The notes beneath the pieces are model-generated. The model was not told the origin of the DNA and ran no database searches. It saw only the letters and a list, made by a program, of their open reading frames with translations. 45,747 nucleotides of DNA from Cellvibrio sp. UBA7671 (GTDB lineage: Bacteria > Pseudomonadota > Gammaproteobacteria > Pseudomonadales > Cellvibrionaceae), in contig DLHJ01000008.1 in assembly GCA_002483145.1 (NCBI GenBank), positions 1 through 45,747 of the forward strand. Direction: 5' to 3'. Shown in pieces: positions 16,517-24,468 of this stretch. Made by a program: the position numbers and the translations under genes. Each line of letters opens with the position of its first letter. Position 1 is the stretch's first letter.

Positions 16517-17170
16517 ATGTCAAAACCATCTGTTACTCGCACTGCAGCCGCTCGAATTCCCACTCGGTACGGGGATTTCCAATTGTGTTACTACACCAAT
16601 ACCTCGGACAATAAAGAGCATCTGGCTTTTTATATGGGGGATCTGGCGCAGGCAGAGGCTGTGTTGGCTCGCGTCCATTCAGAATGTTTTACCGGTGATG
16701 TGCTGGGTTCATTGCGCTGTGACTGCGGTGAGCAATTGGATCGCGCATTGGCGTTGGTTGCAAGCGAAGGATTGGGCGTGGTGATTTACCTGCGTCAGGA
16801 AGGGCGCGGTATTGGCCTTGAGCAAAAGTTGCTGGCGTACAATTTACAAGACCAGGGTTACGATACAGTTGACGCCAACCTGATGTTGGGTCATGGTGCT
16901 GACGAGCGAAGCTACTCGCTAGCAGCTTGCATTCTCGACGATTTGGGTGTGCAATCAGTACGCTTGATGACCAATAATCCTGCCAAGATCAACGCCTTGC
17001 AGGCCGAAGGCATCAAGGTGGTTGCGCGTGTCCCGCTGGAGATTGCAGTTAACGCTGAAAATCAGGGGTATATGATCACCAAGGCCAAGCGTATGGATCA
17101 TCTTTTATTTAGCAAGCCGTTTGTTTCATCCCATCACAGTGATTTGCATGAACCTCAACCAACGAATTGA
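16517..17170 (+). CDS. ribA: GTP cyclohydrolase II (RibA-type), probably a second copy in a special pathway
   Basis: The enzyme opens the imidazole ring of GTP, releasing formate and pyrophosphate and giving 2,5-diamino-6-ribosylamino-4-pyrimidinone 5'-phosphate. Zinc ligands Cys57, Cys68 and Cys70 keep the spacing of E. coli RibA (11 then 2). RVHSECFTGDVLGS and YLRQEGRGIGL are classic active-site blocks, and the length (217 residues) is normal for a stand-alone RibA. The ATG at 16517 is preferred because GAAG lies 9 nt upstream; ATG at 16508 and TTG at 16502 are alternatives. It is followed, with a 23-nt overlap, by a RibD-type reductase. No ribB, ribE or ribH and no FMN riboswitch are present, which argues for a specialised route, as in toxoflavin-type pathways, rather than bulk riboflavin synthesis. 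Confidence 0.9.
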   Translation: MSKPSVTRTAAARIPTRYGDFQLCYYTNTSDNKEHLAFYMGDLAQAEAVLARVHSECFTGDVLGSLRCDCGEQLDRALALVASEGLGVVIYLRQEGRGIGLEQKLLAYNLQDQGYDTVDANLMLGHGADERSYSLAACILDDLGVQSVRLMTNNPAKINALQAEGIKVVARVPLEIAVNAENQGYMITKAKRMDHLLFSKPFVSSHHSDLHEPQPTN

Positions 17171-17861
17171 AGACTGGCTGTCCGATAATAAAAACGCTTT
17201 TCGTTCGCTCGACCGGCCCTTTGTTACCCTCAGCTATGCACAGAGCCTCGATGGCAGTATTGCGCTGCGCTGCGACGAACCGCTCGCATTGAGTGGTGAT
17301 GAGTCGCTGCGTTTAACGCACCAATTGCGCAGCATGCACGACGGCATTTTGGTCGGCATAGGCACCGTATTGAGTGACGATCCACAGCTCACCGTGCGCC
17401 ACTGGATTGGTCACAATCCACAACCAATTGTATTGGATAGCCAATTGCGCATTCCCGCAAAAGCACGTTTGTGTTGCTTGCCGGATAAACGCTGCTGGGT
17501 GTTAACCACCGTTGATGACCAGGGCACAGTGATTGAAGGTTTGGAAATTACTGCGCTGGAAGGCAATGCGGATGGTCAAGTATGTTTGCAGCGCGCGCTA
17601 AAATTATTGTGGAGCCGCGGTATTAAAAGTTTAATGGTGGAAGGTGGTGCAAGTGTTATCAGCGCTTTTTTAAAAGCCCGTCTGGTTGATGCACTGGTGC
17701 TCACCATCACCCCGCAATTTGTTGGCGGTTATAAAGCCGTGAATGATTTGGGTAAAGTATCGCGCTGCGCATTACCCAAACTAAAACCCTTTTTCTCCGA
17801 GCGTTTGGGTGATGACCTGATCGTGTGGGGTAATTTGGATTATGGTGATTACGCAGCATGA
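17148..17861 (+). CDS. RibD C-terminal-type pyrimidine reductase
   Basis: 237 residues from the ATG at 17148; the in-frame TTG at 17121 lies deeper in ribA. The protein has the dihydrofolate-reductase-like fold of the RibD reductase domain: RPFVTLSYAQSLDGSIA at the start, HDGILVGIGTVLSDDPQLT for NADPH and substrate binding, and LMVEGGASVISAFL near the C-terminus. The deaminase domain of bifunctional RibD is missing. In the riboflavin pathway this reaction turns the ribosyl side chain into a ribityl chain. Here it follows the GTP cyclohydrolase with overlapping reading frames and may act on the same pyrimidine or on a pterin made from it. The next gene overlaps its stop by 4 nt (ATGA), so translational coupling is likely. 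Confidence 0.88.
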   Translation: MNLNQRIEDWLSDNKNAFRSLDRPFVTLSYAQSLDGSIALRCDEPLALSGDESLRLTHQLRSMHDGILVGIGTVLSDDPQLTVRHWIGHNPQPIVLDSQLRIPAKARLCCLPDKRCWVLTTVDDQGTVIEGLEITALEGNADGQVCLQRALKLLWSRGIKSLMVEGGASVISAFLKARLVDALVLTITPQFVGGYKAVNDLGKVSRCALPKLKPFFSERLGDDLIVWGNLDYGDYAA

Positions 17862-18922
17862 CGAATACGCTTATCAAACAACACTCAGTGCATGCGCAAC
17901 AACTTTGGTTTACCGGCGTTGAACAAGTTGCCGTGCGCGAACACATTCTTGCTGCACTGTGTGCAGATGAATTACTGGTCGAAGTGGAATGCTCAGCGAT
18001 CAGCGCCGGGACTGAAATGCTGGTGTATCGCGGGCAAATCCCCAACGATATGGCACTCGATGCGACTATCACCGCGCTACAAGATCAACAGCAATATCCA
18101 CTGCAATACGGCTACGCCAGTGTCGGAATTGTGAAAACCATTGGCATCAATGTGGATGCCAAATGGCTCGGTCAGCGCGTATTTGCCTTTCAACCCCACG
18201 TCAGCCATTTCATCACCACACCTGCAAACCTTATCCCTGTTCCTGCCGATATAGCAGCGGAAGATGCCGTATTTTTGCCCAATATGGAAACCGCCGTGAA
18301 TTTGATTCAAGACGGCAGCCCTGCGCTGGGCGAACGTGTTGTGGTATTGGGGCAGGGTATAGTGGGTTTATTGCTTGCAAATTTATTGGCGCAATTCCCT
18401 CTGGCGCAATTACATGCGGTAGATGCGATGCCATTGCGCCGTGAACGCGCTTTGCAGCTCGGTGTAAACAATGTGTTCGATCCTTTTTCTTCTGCAGATA
18501 CCCGTGCGCTTAAGCAACAATTAACGGTTGCAGAAAATAACAAAGGCGCTGATCTTATTTATGAAGTCAGTGGCGCTCCTGATGCATTAAATCTTGCGAT
18601 TGGGTTAAGTGGTTTTGCCAGCCGGATTGTTATTGGCAGCTGGTATGGCAATAAAACGGCAGCGATTGCGTTGGGTGGTGAGGCGCATCGCAATCGGTTA
18701 AAAATTACTACCAGCCAGGTCAGCAGCATTGCGCCGGAATTAAGTGGTCGCTGGGATAAGACCCGCCGCTTTGATCTCAGTTGGCAAATGTTGCGCAATT
18801 TGCACCCCAGCCAATTAATCACTCATCGCTTCCCACTCAGTGATGCACCAGCGCTTTATCAACGTTTGCATCAATCGCCGGCAGAGATACTGCAGGCTAT
18901 TTTTTCTTATTCACATTCTTAA
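17858..18922 (+). CDS. Medium-chain dehydrogenase/reductase (zinc-type alcohol dehydrogenase-like)
   Basis: 354 residues. The N-terminal GroES-like domain carries CSAISAGTEMLVYRGQIP, where classical alcohol dehydrogenases have C-G-x-C-G-T-D, and the structural-zinc cysteine cluster is absent. This is the BchC-like subgroup of MDR enzymes. The NAD(P)-binding Rossmann motif is VVVLGQGIVGLLLANLL (GxGxxG). The start ATG at 17858 shares 4 nt with the stop of the reductase gene, so it belongs to the same operon. It probably oxidises or reduces a side-chain hydroxyl or carbonyl of the cluster's intermediate. The substrate cannot be predicted. A 40-bp gap leads to the PTPS-like gene. Confidence 0.85.
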   Translation: MTNTLIKQHSVHAQQLWFTGVEQVAVREHILAALCADELLVEVECSAISAGTEMLVYRGQIPNDMALDATITALQDQQQYPLQYGYASVGIVKTIGINVDAKWLGQRVFAFQPHVSHFITTPANLIPVPADIAAEDAVFLPNMETAVNLIQDGSPALGERVVVLGQGIVGLLLANLLAQFPLAQLHAVDAMPLRRERALQLGVNNVFDPFSSADTRALKQQLTVAENNKGADLIYEVSGAPDALNLAIGLSGFASRIVIGSWYGNKTAAIALGGEAHRNRLKITTSQVSSIAPELSGRWDKTRRFDLSWQMLRNLHPSQLITHRFPLSDAPALYQRLHQSPAEILQAIFSYSHS

Positions 18923-18962
18923 ATTTCTTCAGATTATCATTTTTTAGTAGGCAGGAATTGTT

Positions 18963-19340
18963 ATGTATACCGTTGCAGTTACCCGCGATTTTATCGCCAA
19001 CCATTTTCTGATCGGCGGCGATTGGGGCAGTGAAAATTTTCCGCACGCACATCACTATGTAGCGGAAGTCAGTATCGAAAGTAACCAGTTGGACAAACAC
19101 GGTTATTTAGTGGATATCGTAGAAATAGAAGCAGCGCTGGATAAAGTGGTCGGTTATTTTCGTGATAGCCTGCTAAACGATAAAGAAGAATTTGCCGGGT
19201 TAAATCCCAGCATTGAACATTTCAGCCGCATTATTAATGAAAAAATTATCACGCTGATTCATCCGCCCGGTACTGGCTCGCTCAATATTAAATTGTGGGA
19301 AAACGCTACTTGCTGGGCGGCGTATCGCAAACAATTTTAA
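18963..19340 (+). CDS. 6-pyruvoyltetrahydropterin synthase / QueD family enzyme with Glu in place of catalytic Cys
   Basis: 125 residues, normal for the family. Zinc-ligand histidines are His14 (ANHF), His28 and His30 (PHAHHY). The catalytic Cys, which normally lies four residues before the HxH pair, is replaced by Glu24 (GSENFPHAH). That change is known from the PTPS-III subgroup, which cleaves the side chain of dihydroneopterin derivatives instead of making pyruvoyl-pterin. AGGA at 18953-18956 is its ribosome-binding site. Last gene of the + strand operon ribA-reductase-MDR-PTPS. Its stop overlaps that of the convergent membrane-protein gene by 4 nt. The actual substrate is open, because the operon supplies a GTP cyclohydrolase II product rather than the FolE product this family usually uses. 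Confidence 0.85.
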   Translation: MYTVAVTRDFIANHFLIGGDWGSENFPHAHHYVAEVSIESNQLDKHGYLVDIVEIEAALDKVVGYFRDSLLNDKEEFAGLNPSIEHFSRIINEKIITLIHPPGTGSLNIKLWENATCWAAYRKQF

Positions 19341-20371
19341 CTTTCTCTTATCACTTTGGTTTGCGCGTTGGTGGAATTGCTAGCGCGCAAACAGGCAAGT
19401 CCAATTATCAATACGATCGCATCACGTACACGCATTAACGCAATTAAACCCAGTGCGGCGCTGGCAGGTAAATTCAACGCGTGAAATGACCAGAGTACAG
19501 ACGCCTCAATAGTGCCAACTCCACCGGGCATAGGTAACAAAAGCGCCATCCGCATCGCCACCAGAATAATAAGAAAACTATGCAGGTCTGCTTCAATTCC
19601 CACAAAGCGCAAAATCAAATACAGCTCGCCTAATAATACTGCCCAGCCGAGTAGTGATAATAGAATCGCAAGCAGAAAACGTGTTTTTTGTGTGCGCAAC
19701 GCAATACGTAAATCATCACCCAATGATTGCCAGTGTTGATTGATATTGTTCAAGCGATGATTGTGTTGCCAGCGCGCGGCTATGCGTTCAAGGCGATTGT
19801 TTATCCATTGCGGTTGTTTTATTAGCATCCATGCGAGCGAAAACATCAGGCCTAAAAAAATCAGTAGTGGCACCAGCGCAGTTTGCCAATCGCCGATTGT
19901 GCTAGTGGTATTGTTGTCGCCGCTATTGTCGCCAATACCGGTAAGTAGTAGCAGCACGGCCAATAGCAGCACTGAAAAATTAATCCACAACTCAAAAAAG
20001 CGATCCAAACCAAGCGACAAAAGTGCTTTGGGCAGCGGCAGGCCGTATTTATATAACCAATAGACTTGTAGTGGTTCGCCACCAAATTGTGGGCCAGGTG
20101 TAATAAAGCTCACTGCTTGCCCCGCTTGGCGAATCGCTAAAAGCCTTAGCAGTCCTATCGGTGCGCCTAGCGCGATATTTAGCAGTTGCCAGCGCAGGCC
20201 GAGCACTAGAATAATCATCCCATTCAACCCTAGCCAAAAAATCCATTGCATTGTGCTAAGTGAACTAATGCTGTTGGAGATTTCTGCAAGTGGTAGTTGT
20301 GCTAGTGTCCATGCACCCAAACTCAAAGCGACTAACCACAAGAGTAATGTAAATAATTTGGCGCGCTGCAT
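19337..20371 (-). CDS. Lysylphosphatidylglycerol-synthase-type transmembrane protein (UPF0104-like)
   Basis: 344 residues, almost wholly hydrophobic, with about eight predicted membrane helices. The middle region has GQAVSFITPGPQFGGEPLQV, close to the conserved P-G-x-x-G-(G/E)-P segment of this family. A second landmark is LLPMPGGVGTIEASVLW near the C-terminus. These are the flippase-like membrane domain of MprF, without the soluble aminoacyl-transferase domain. Such stand-alone proteins are often found beside lipid or glycolipid synthesis genes. Its ATG shares one base with the stop of the CDP-alcohol phosphatidyltransferase gene upstream (TGATG), so the two are translationally coupled. It may move a lipid-linked product across the inner membrane; this is inference. 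Confidence 0.8.
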   Translation of the reverse strand: MQRAKLFTLLLWLVALSLGAWTLAQLPLAEISNSISSLSTMQWIFWLGLNGMIILVLGLRWQLLNIALGAPIGLLRLLAIRQAGQAVSFITPGPQFGGEPLQVYWLYKYGLPLPKALLSLGLDRFFELWINFSVLLLAVLLLLTGIGDNSGDNNTTSTIGDWQTALVPLLIFLGLMFSLAWMLIKQPQWINNRLERIAARWQHNHRLNNINQHWQSLGDDLRIALRTQKTRFLLAILLSLLGWAVLLGELYLILRFVGIEADLHSFLIILVAMRMALLLPMPGGVGTIEASVLWSFHALNLPASAALGLIALMRVRDAIVLIIGLACLRASNSTNAQTKVIRES

Positions 20372-21486
20372 CAGGATTGCTCCTCGCCATCGCGGCGCTT
20401 AACCCAGCGGTCATCCCACTGCCACAAGCTGAAGCGGCCAGTGCCCAATAACATTAACCAAACGCTGCTAAAAATAATCACCGTGATGATGCCATCGATT
20501 TGTTTGTCGTCGTGCAAGAGTGTAATCAGTACTAACAGCGCGAGTGCGCATACGCGACCAACCAGCCCCACTAATGTTGCACCGGCAATGATCAGCAAAC
20601 CCGATGCCCATATGGATGAAAGAGAATTGCCGTTAAATATAAACAGCACTGTCGCGATGAGCACTGATGCGCGCAACAGCGGCTGAAAAATATTATGGCT
20701 AAATAGTGCGAGGTGATTGAATACCTGCTGAGTGGTAGCAGTAGCCGGAATTCTGCCGCTCACAATTAACCAATCCACGATAAAACCCAGCAGGATTGGC
20801 AGCATAAACGCAATGCCGATAATCATAGTCAGCGGGGCATGGAAACAGGGCAATAAAATAAAGGCGACAAAACCCATTTGGAAGCCCGCCAGCGTGCGGC
20901 GCAACATGCTGGGCATTAGTGGATAAACCGGTAAATGATGCATGCGCCGCCAATACAATCCCCATACAAAAACATAATAGGCTGCGCTCACCAATAAAAA
21001 ACTCCAGTGAAGTTTGCCATAACCTACAGCAAGTAGTGGCGCGACTAATAATCCCAATGCGTCGTATACGGTATCCAGCTCGTTGCCCAATAAACTGGTG
21101 TGTTTGCTACGCCGCGCGACATAGCCATCCATGCGGTCGAGAATGGCGGCGATGCAATAGAGCACACCGGGAATCCAGGCCATTAATCCTGTCGCTTGCG
21201 GCTGAAACAAAAAACCACCGGTCAATGCAATCAGTCCACCGCGCACTATACTTAAGTGATTGGCCAAGCCCAGTGTTGGATATAATGCATCTTGTGCGCT
21301 GACGCGGTTTAAATCGAGCCGTCTCCATAATTGCCACCCGACAAACATCCACAAGGCCATCGCAAACAAATACCACTGCCCTGCATTAAGGTGTGTGAAT
21401 TGATGGATGCCAATAGCGGCTACGATCAACAGTGCTATGCCGAGAATGCCAATTGCTTGAGTTTCACGTTTGATTGGTTGCAACAT
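20371..21486 (-). CDS. CDP-alcohol phosphatidyltransferase family membrane protein
   Basis: 371 residues with several membrane helices. The family signature D-G-x2-A-R-x8-G-x3-D-x3-D is complete: Asp120-Gly121, Ala124-Arg125, Gly134, Asp138 and Asp142. These enzymes join an alcohol to a CDP-activated lipid or polyol, releasing CMP. The protein is longer than the usual ~200 residues, with extra helices at the C-terminus. It is coupled to the flippase-like gene that follows and faces a PhyH dioxygenase gene across ~140 bp. Its presence beside glycosyltransferase and pterin-type genes suggests that the product of the cluster may be attached to a phospholipid, but the acceptor alcohol is unknown. 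Confidence 0.85.
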   Translation of the reverse strand: MLQPIKRETQAIGILGIALLIVAAIGIHQFTHLNAGQWYLFAMALWMFVGWQLWRRLDLNRVSAQDALYPTLGLANHLSIVRGGLIALTGGFLFQPQATGLMAWIPGVLYCIAAILDRMDGYVARRSKHTSLLGNELDTVYDALGLLVAPLLAVGYGKLHWSFLLVSAAYYVFVWGLYWRRMHHLPVYPLMPSMLRRTLAGFQMGFVAFILLPCFHAPLTMIIGIAFMLPILLGFIVDWLIVSGRIPATATTQQVFNHLALFSHNIFQPLLRASVLIATVLFIFNGNSLSSIWASGLLIIAGATLVGLVGRVCALALLVLITLLHDDKQIDGIITVIIFSSVWLMLLGTGRFSLWQWDDRWVKRRDGEEQS

Positions 21487-21625
21487 GGTTCGGGTATCTG
21501 AATAAAATCAAAGAAAGCTATCCTATACAGCCCATTTGGGTTTGGGGAGTAAAAACTGCTTTTCCCTCGGGCTTGTTCGTTGTTTAATTCGCGCCCTGAT
21601 GATTTCATCCAATTGAGTTTTGCTG

Positions 21626-22378
21626 ATGTTGACCCCTGCACAAATTCTTGAGTTCAGAAATAACGGCTATCTGGTATTGCCTGGATTTTCCACCGTACAA
21701 TTTTGCGATGCGGTAGTGGCTTTTGCGCGCAATGAATTACAACAGCATAAAATACCAATTGAATATGAGGCTGATGTCCAGTACCCCGGTGCTCCCGCTT
21801 CTCGAACTGCGGTGGGCGGTGGAACCGCACGGCGATTGTTGATGGCGTCGGCGCGCGCACCTATGTTGCGTGACTGGGCAACGGGTGATTCGCTTAAAGA
21901 AATTTTGCAGGAGTTGTTGGGGTCAACTGTTTTTTTATCCCAGGCGCATCACAATTGCATCATGACCAAACAGCCAGCATTTTCCAGTATGACAGGATGG
22001 CATCGCGATAGCCGCTACTGGCATTTTGCGCGCGCTGATTTAATATCGGCCTGGTTGGCTTTGGGGAACGAACAGGCCGAAAATGGTTGCCTGTGGGTCA
22101 TTCCCGGCTCGCATCGCCTGGAAATTGATGCAGATCAGCTGGATGAAAAACAATTTCTCAAAGCCGACTTGGTAAAGAACAGGCACTTGTTGCAGCAGGC
22201 GCTTGCAGTGCCGCTGCAACAGGGTGATTTACTCCTATTTCACAGCAATCTCTTTCACGCTGCTGGCCGCAACACCACTGAAAACCCCAAGTTTTCGATG
22301 GTGTTTACCTATCGTTCAGCCGACAATCCTCCCAATTCAGGCTCCCGCTCAACCTCACAGCCAGAAATACTCCTTTAG
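21626..22378 (+). CDS. Phytanoyl-CoA dioxygenase (PhyH) family Fe(II)/2-oxoglutarate oxygenase
   Basis: 250 residues from the ATG at 21626. The in-frame TTG at 21620 is less likely, because GAG at 21615-21617 is correctly spaced only for the ATG. The iron-binding facial triad is His126-x-Asp128 (GWHRD) and His211 (LFHAAGRN). Arg215 is in position to bind 2-oxoglutarate. VIPGSHRL is another PhyH family mark. It hydroxylates a small molecule in the cytoplasm. It diverges from the phosphatidyltransferase operon and may oxidise the product of the neighbouring cluster. Independent function is equally possible, because a different gene type (GH53) follows. Confidence 0.85.
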   Translation: MLTPAQILEFRNNGYLVLPGFSTVQFCDAVVAFARNELQQHKIPIEYEADVQYPGAPASRTAVGGGTARRLLMASARAPMLRDWATGDSLKEILQELLGSTVFLSQAHHNCIMTKQPAFSSMTGWHRDSRYWHFARADLISAWLALGNEQAENGCLWVIPGSHRLEIDADQLDEKQFLKADLVKNRHLLQQALAVPLQQGDLLLFHSNLFHAAGRNTTENPKFSMVFTYRSADNPPNSGSRSTSQPEILL

Positions 22379-22530
22379 TTGCCGCCAGCCGCCACAATGC
22401 CTTTTCCTGGAGTCTTGTTTTAAATTCTTATTTATCGTATAAATATGTCATGAGGCTGAGATGGCCTTATTAATGTCTATCTGGTTTAGTGGATGGATGA
22501 GAGAACTAAATAACAATAACGGTGAATAAT

Positions 22531-23538
22531 ATGAGACTTATCAAATGTGTTCTAACCGCTTCTATGGCGGCTGCTTTTATTCTTTCCTCCTATGCAAGCG
22601 TTGCCGCACCTATAAAAGGGGCCGATGTGAGTTGGATGTCGGAAATTGAGGCCAATGGCATTAGTTTTTACAACCGCAGTGGTGTGAAAAAAGATATTTT
22701 GGCGATTATGAAAGAGCAGGGTATGACCGCAGTCCGCTTGCGGGTATGGGTTAACCCTGCCGATGGTTGGTACAGCAGTACGCAAGACGTAGTCGCCAAA
22801 GCGAAACGCGCCAAAGCTGCTGGAATGAAAGTAATGATTGATTTCCACTACAGTGATAGCTGGGCTGACCCTGGTAAGCAAACCAAGCCGGCAGTTTGGA
22901 AAAATTATACATTCCAGCAACTGATGGATGCGGTCTGGAACTCAACCATTTATACGTTGCAAGCAGTGAAAGATGCGGGCGTCACAGTGGATTGGGTGCA
23001 AGTAGGTAATGAAACGAACAACGGTATGTTGTGGGATGACGGTAAAGCTTCCGTCAATATGAAAAATTATGCATGGCTTACGGCAACGGGTTACAACGCG
23101 GCAAAAAGTGTATTTGCTAGCACCAAAGTGGTTGTGCATTTAGCCAACTGTCATGACAACGCCAATTTCCGCTGGATTTTTGATGGGCTTAAGGCTAACG
23201 GCGGAAAGTTTGATGTAATTGCCGCATCTTCCTATCCCACCAACGCGGCGGGTTATACCTGGCAGGGGGCCAACACTGCTTGCTTAACTAATCTCAATGA
23301 TATGGTGTCCCGCTACGGTGTTCCGGTCATGATCGCTGAGATCGGAGTGCCCTGGGATCATGCACAAGCTAAAACTATTGTGGCCGATATGATTACCAAA
23401 GTCGGGCAGGTGAGTGGTAGTAAAGGTATTGCCATTTTTTACTGGGAGCCAGAAGCGCGCCCGGGTTGGAAAGGTTATACCTTGGGTGCGATGGATAACA
23501 ACGGAAAGGCCACCGCAGTGTGGGATGCATTTAAATAA
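22531..23538 (+). CDS. Secreted GH53 endo-beta-1,4-galactanase
   Basis: 335 residues from the ATG at 22531, chosen because GGTGA at 22521-22525 sits 5 nt upstream; a GTG at 22522 is the alternative. The N-terminal signal peptide runs to about VAA|PIKGADVSW. The remainder is a single GH53 (beta/alpha)8 domain with no binding module. Acid/base Glu161 lies in VGNETNNG and nucleophile Glu270 in MIAEIGVP, both standard for the family. It hydrolyses the beta-1,4-galactan side chains of pectin outside the cytoplasm. A strong terminator follows at 23572-23611. No transporter or beta-galactosidase is beside it, so it is a lone gene within the window. Similar GH53 enzymes are known from Cellvibrio japonicus. 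Confidence 0.93.
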   Translation: MRLIKCVLTASMAAAFILSSYASVAAPIKGADVSWMSEIEANGISFYNRSGVKKDILAIMKEQGMTAVRLRVWVNPADGWYSSTQDVVAKAKRAKAAGMKVMIDFHYSDSWADPGKQTKPAVWKNYTFQQLMDAVWNSTIYTLQAVKDAGVTVDWVQVGNETNNGMLWDDGKASVNMKNYAWLTATGYNAAKSVFASTKVVVHLANCHDNANFRWIFDGLKANGGKFDVIAASSYPTNAAGYTWQGANTACLTNLNDMVSRYGVPVMIAEIGVPWDHAQAKTIVADMITKVGQVSGSKGIAIFYWEPEARPGWKGYTLGAMDNNGKATAVWDAFK

Positions 23539-23571
23539 TGCTGTTGTTGAAGAATGAGTTGTTTGTAAAAA

Positions 23572-23611
23572 GCCGCGCAACAATTTTTTATTTGTTGCGC
23601 GGCATTTTTTT
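23572..23611 (+). terminator. Rho-independent terminator of the GH53 gene
   Basis: A perfect 12-bp stem, GCCGCGCAACAA (23572-23583) with TTGTTGCGCGGC (23592-23603), an 8-nt T-rich loop and a run of T from 23605. It starts 33 bp after the GH53 stop. Beyond it, up to 23835, I see no gene or other clear signal. Confidence 0.92.
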
Positions 23612-23835
23612 AGGGAATTTGTATGAAAAAAAAGAGTTTGTGCGGGTGTTGTCATGCTTGCAGCAATACCCATTACTTCATGTGATGGACCGCACAGTAA
23701 GAAATTACAATGGGAAACCTACTGCGAATGAGTGTATTTGCTGAAGTGGCGATGAAAATACAGCAGGTGTAGATCGGTATGAGGAGACTAATCACACACT
23801 CTGGAAAAAGTGGAGTATGTGACTAGCTTGACTAC

Positions 23836-24468
23836 TTATTGCGCCTTGCGCAGACGTACGCCGGCCAGGCTCAACAAGCCGCCCAATATCAATAAGAGGG
23901 TAGATGGTTCCGGCACGGTTGCCAAATTGCGGAAAGCATGGTTGTCGCTTTCAAACGCGAAGCTGGTGCTTGTCAATTTAACGGTATCAAATTTCGCGTT
24001 GCCGAAATCAAAATTAATGTAACGGTTGGAGCTGAAGTTCACTTGGTTACCATTAGCAAATTGACCTACCAAGTCAGAACCACTGTAAGTAGAGATCAAG
24101 CTGCCATCAAGATAGAAGCTGATGCTGTTGTAAGCGTCGATTGAACCCCAGTAAAGGCCAAAATAATCGGACTCTACATCAAGGGTAAAGGTAGCTGAGC
24201 CGCTTGATATCGGATTGGGTACAGTTAGGTATTCGGTATTGGTGCCAGCTGGTTGCGCATAGAGTCCGCTAGCTGAACCGAGGACGATTTGAAAGTCGCC
24301 GCTACAAGTTGCGTAACCGCAACCGCTGTTAAAGTCGATAGTAGTTGCACCAGCGACTGAAGTAGTCGTCTCGCCGAGGGCAGACAAGCTAACAATAGGT
24401 GCTGATTGTGCAGCTGCGGCTGCCAGAGCAAATGCGCCTGCGCCGGCCAGTTTGATCAATGTATTCAT
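23836..24468 (-). CDS. PEP-CTERM sorting domain protein
   Basis: 210 residues. An N-terminal signal peptide (MNTLIKLAGAGAFALAAAAA, cleaved near QSA) and a C-terminal tripartite sorting signal: VPEPSTL, a hydrophobic helix (LLILGGLLSLAGV) and a basic end (RLRKAQ). Such proteins are processed by an exosortase (EpsH/XrtA) and are linked to extracellular matrix. The middle part has one close cysteine pair (GCGYATC) and beta-rich sequence with no known enzyme motif. AAGGA lies about 8 nt before the ATG. No exosortase gene is in the window. The histidine kinase at 27856-29946 and the acyltransferase at 29915-30577 resemble families associated with exosortase systems, so a functional link is possible. 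Confidence 0.9.
   Translation of the reverse strand: MNTLIKLAGAGAFALAAAAAQSAPIVSLSALGETTTSVAGATTIDFNSGCGYATCSGDFQIVLGSASGLYAQPAGTNTEYLTVPNPISSGSATFTLDVESDYFGLYWGSIDAYNSISFYLDGSLISTYSGSDLVGQFANGNQVNFSSNRYINFDFGNAKFDTVKLTSTSFAFESDNHAFRNLATVPEPSTLLLILGGLLSLAGVRLRKAQ

Noticed and set aside
23538-23744. 68-residue open frame after GH53
   Set aside because: It runs through the GH53 terminator and has no ribosome-binding site or recognisable features.
23800-23835. Possible terminator of the PEP-CTERM gene
   Set aside because: An imperfect inverted repeat (CACACTC / GAGTATGTG) is present but has no T-run on the relevant strand.
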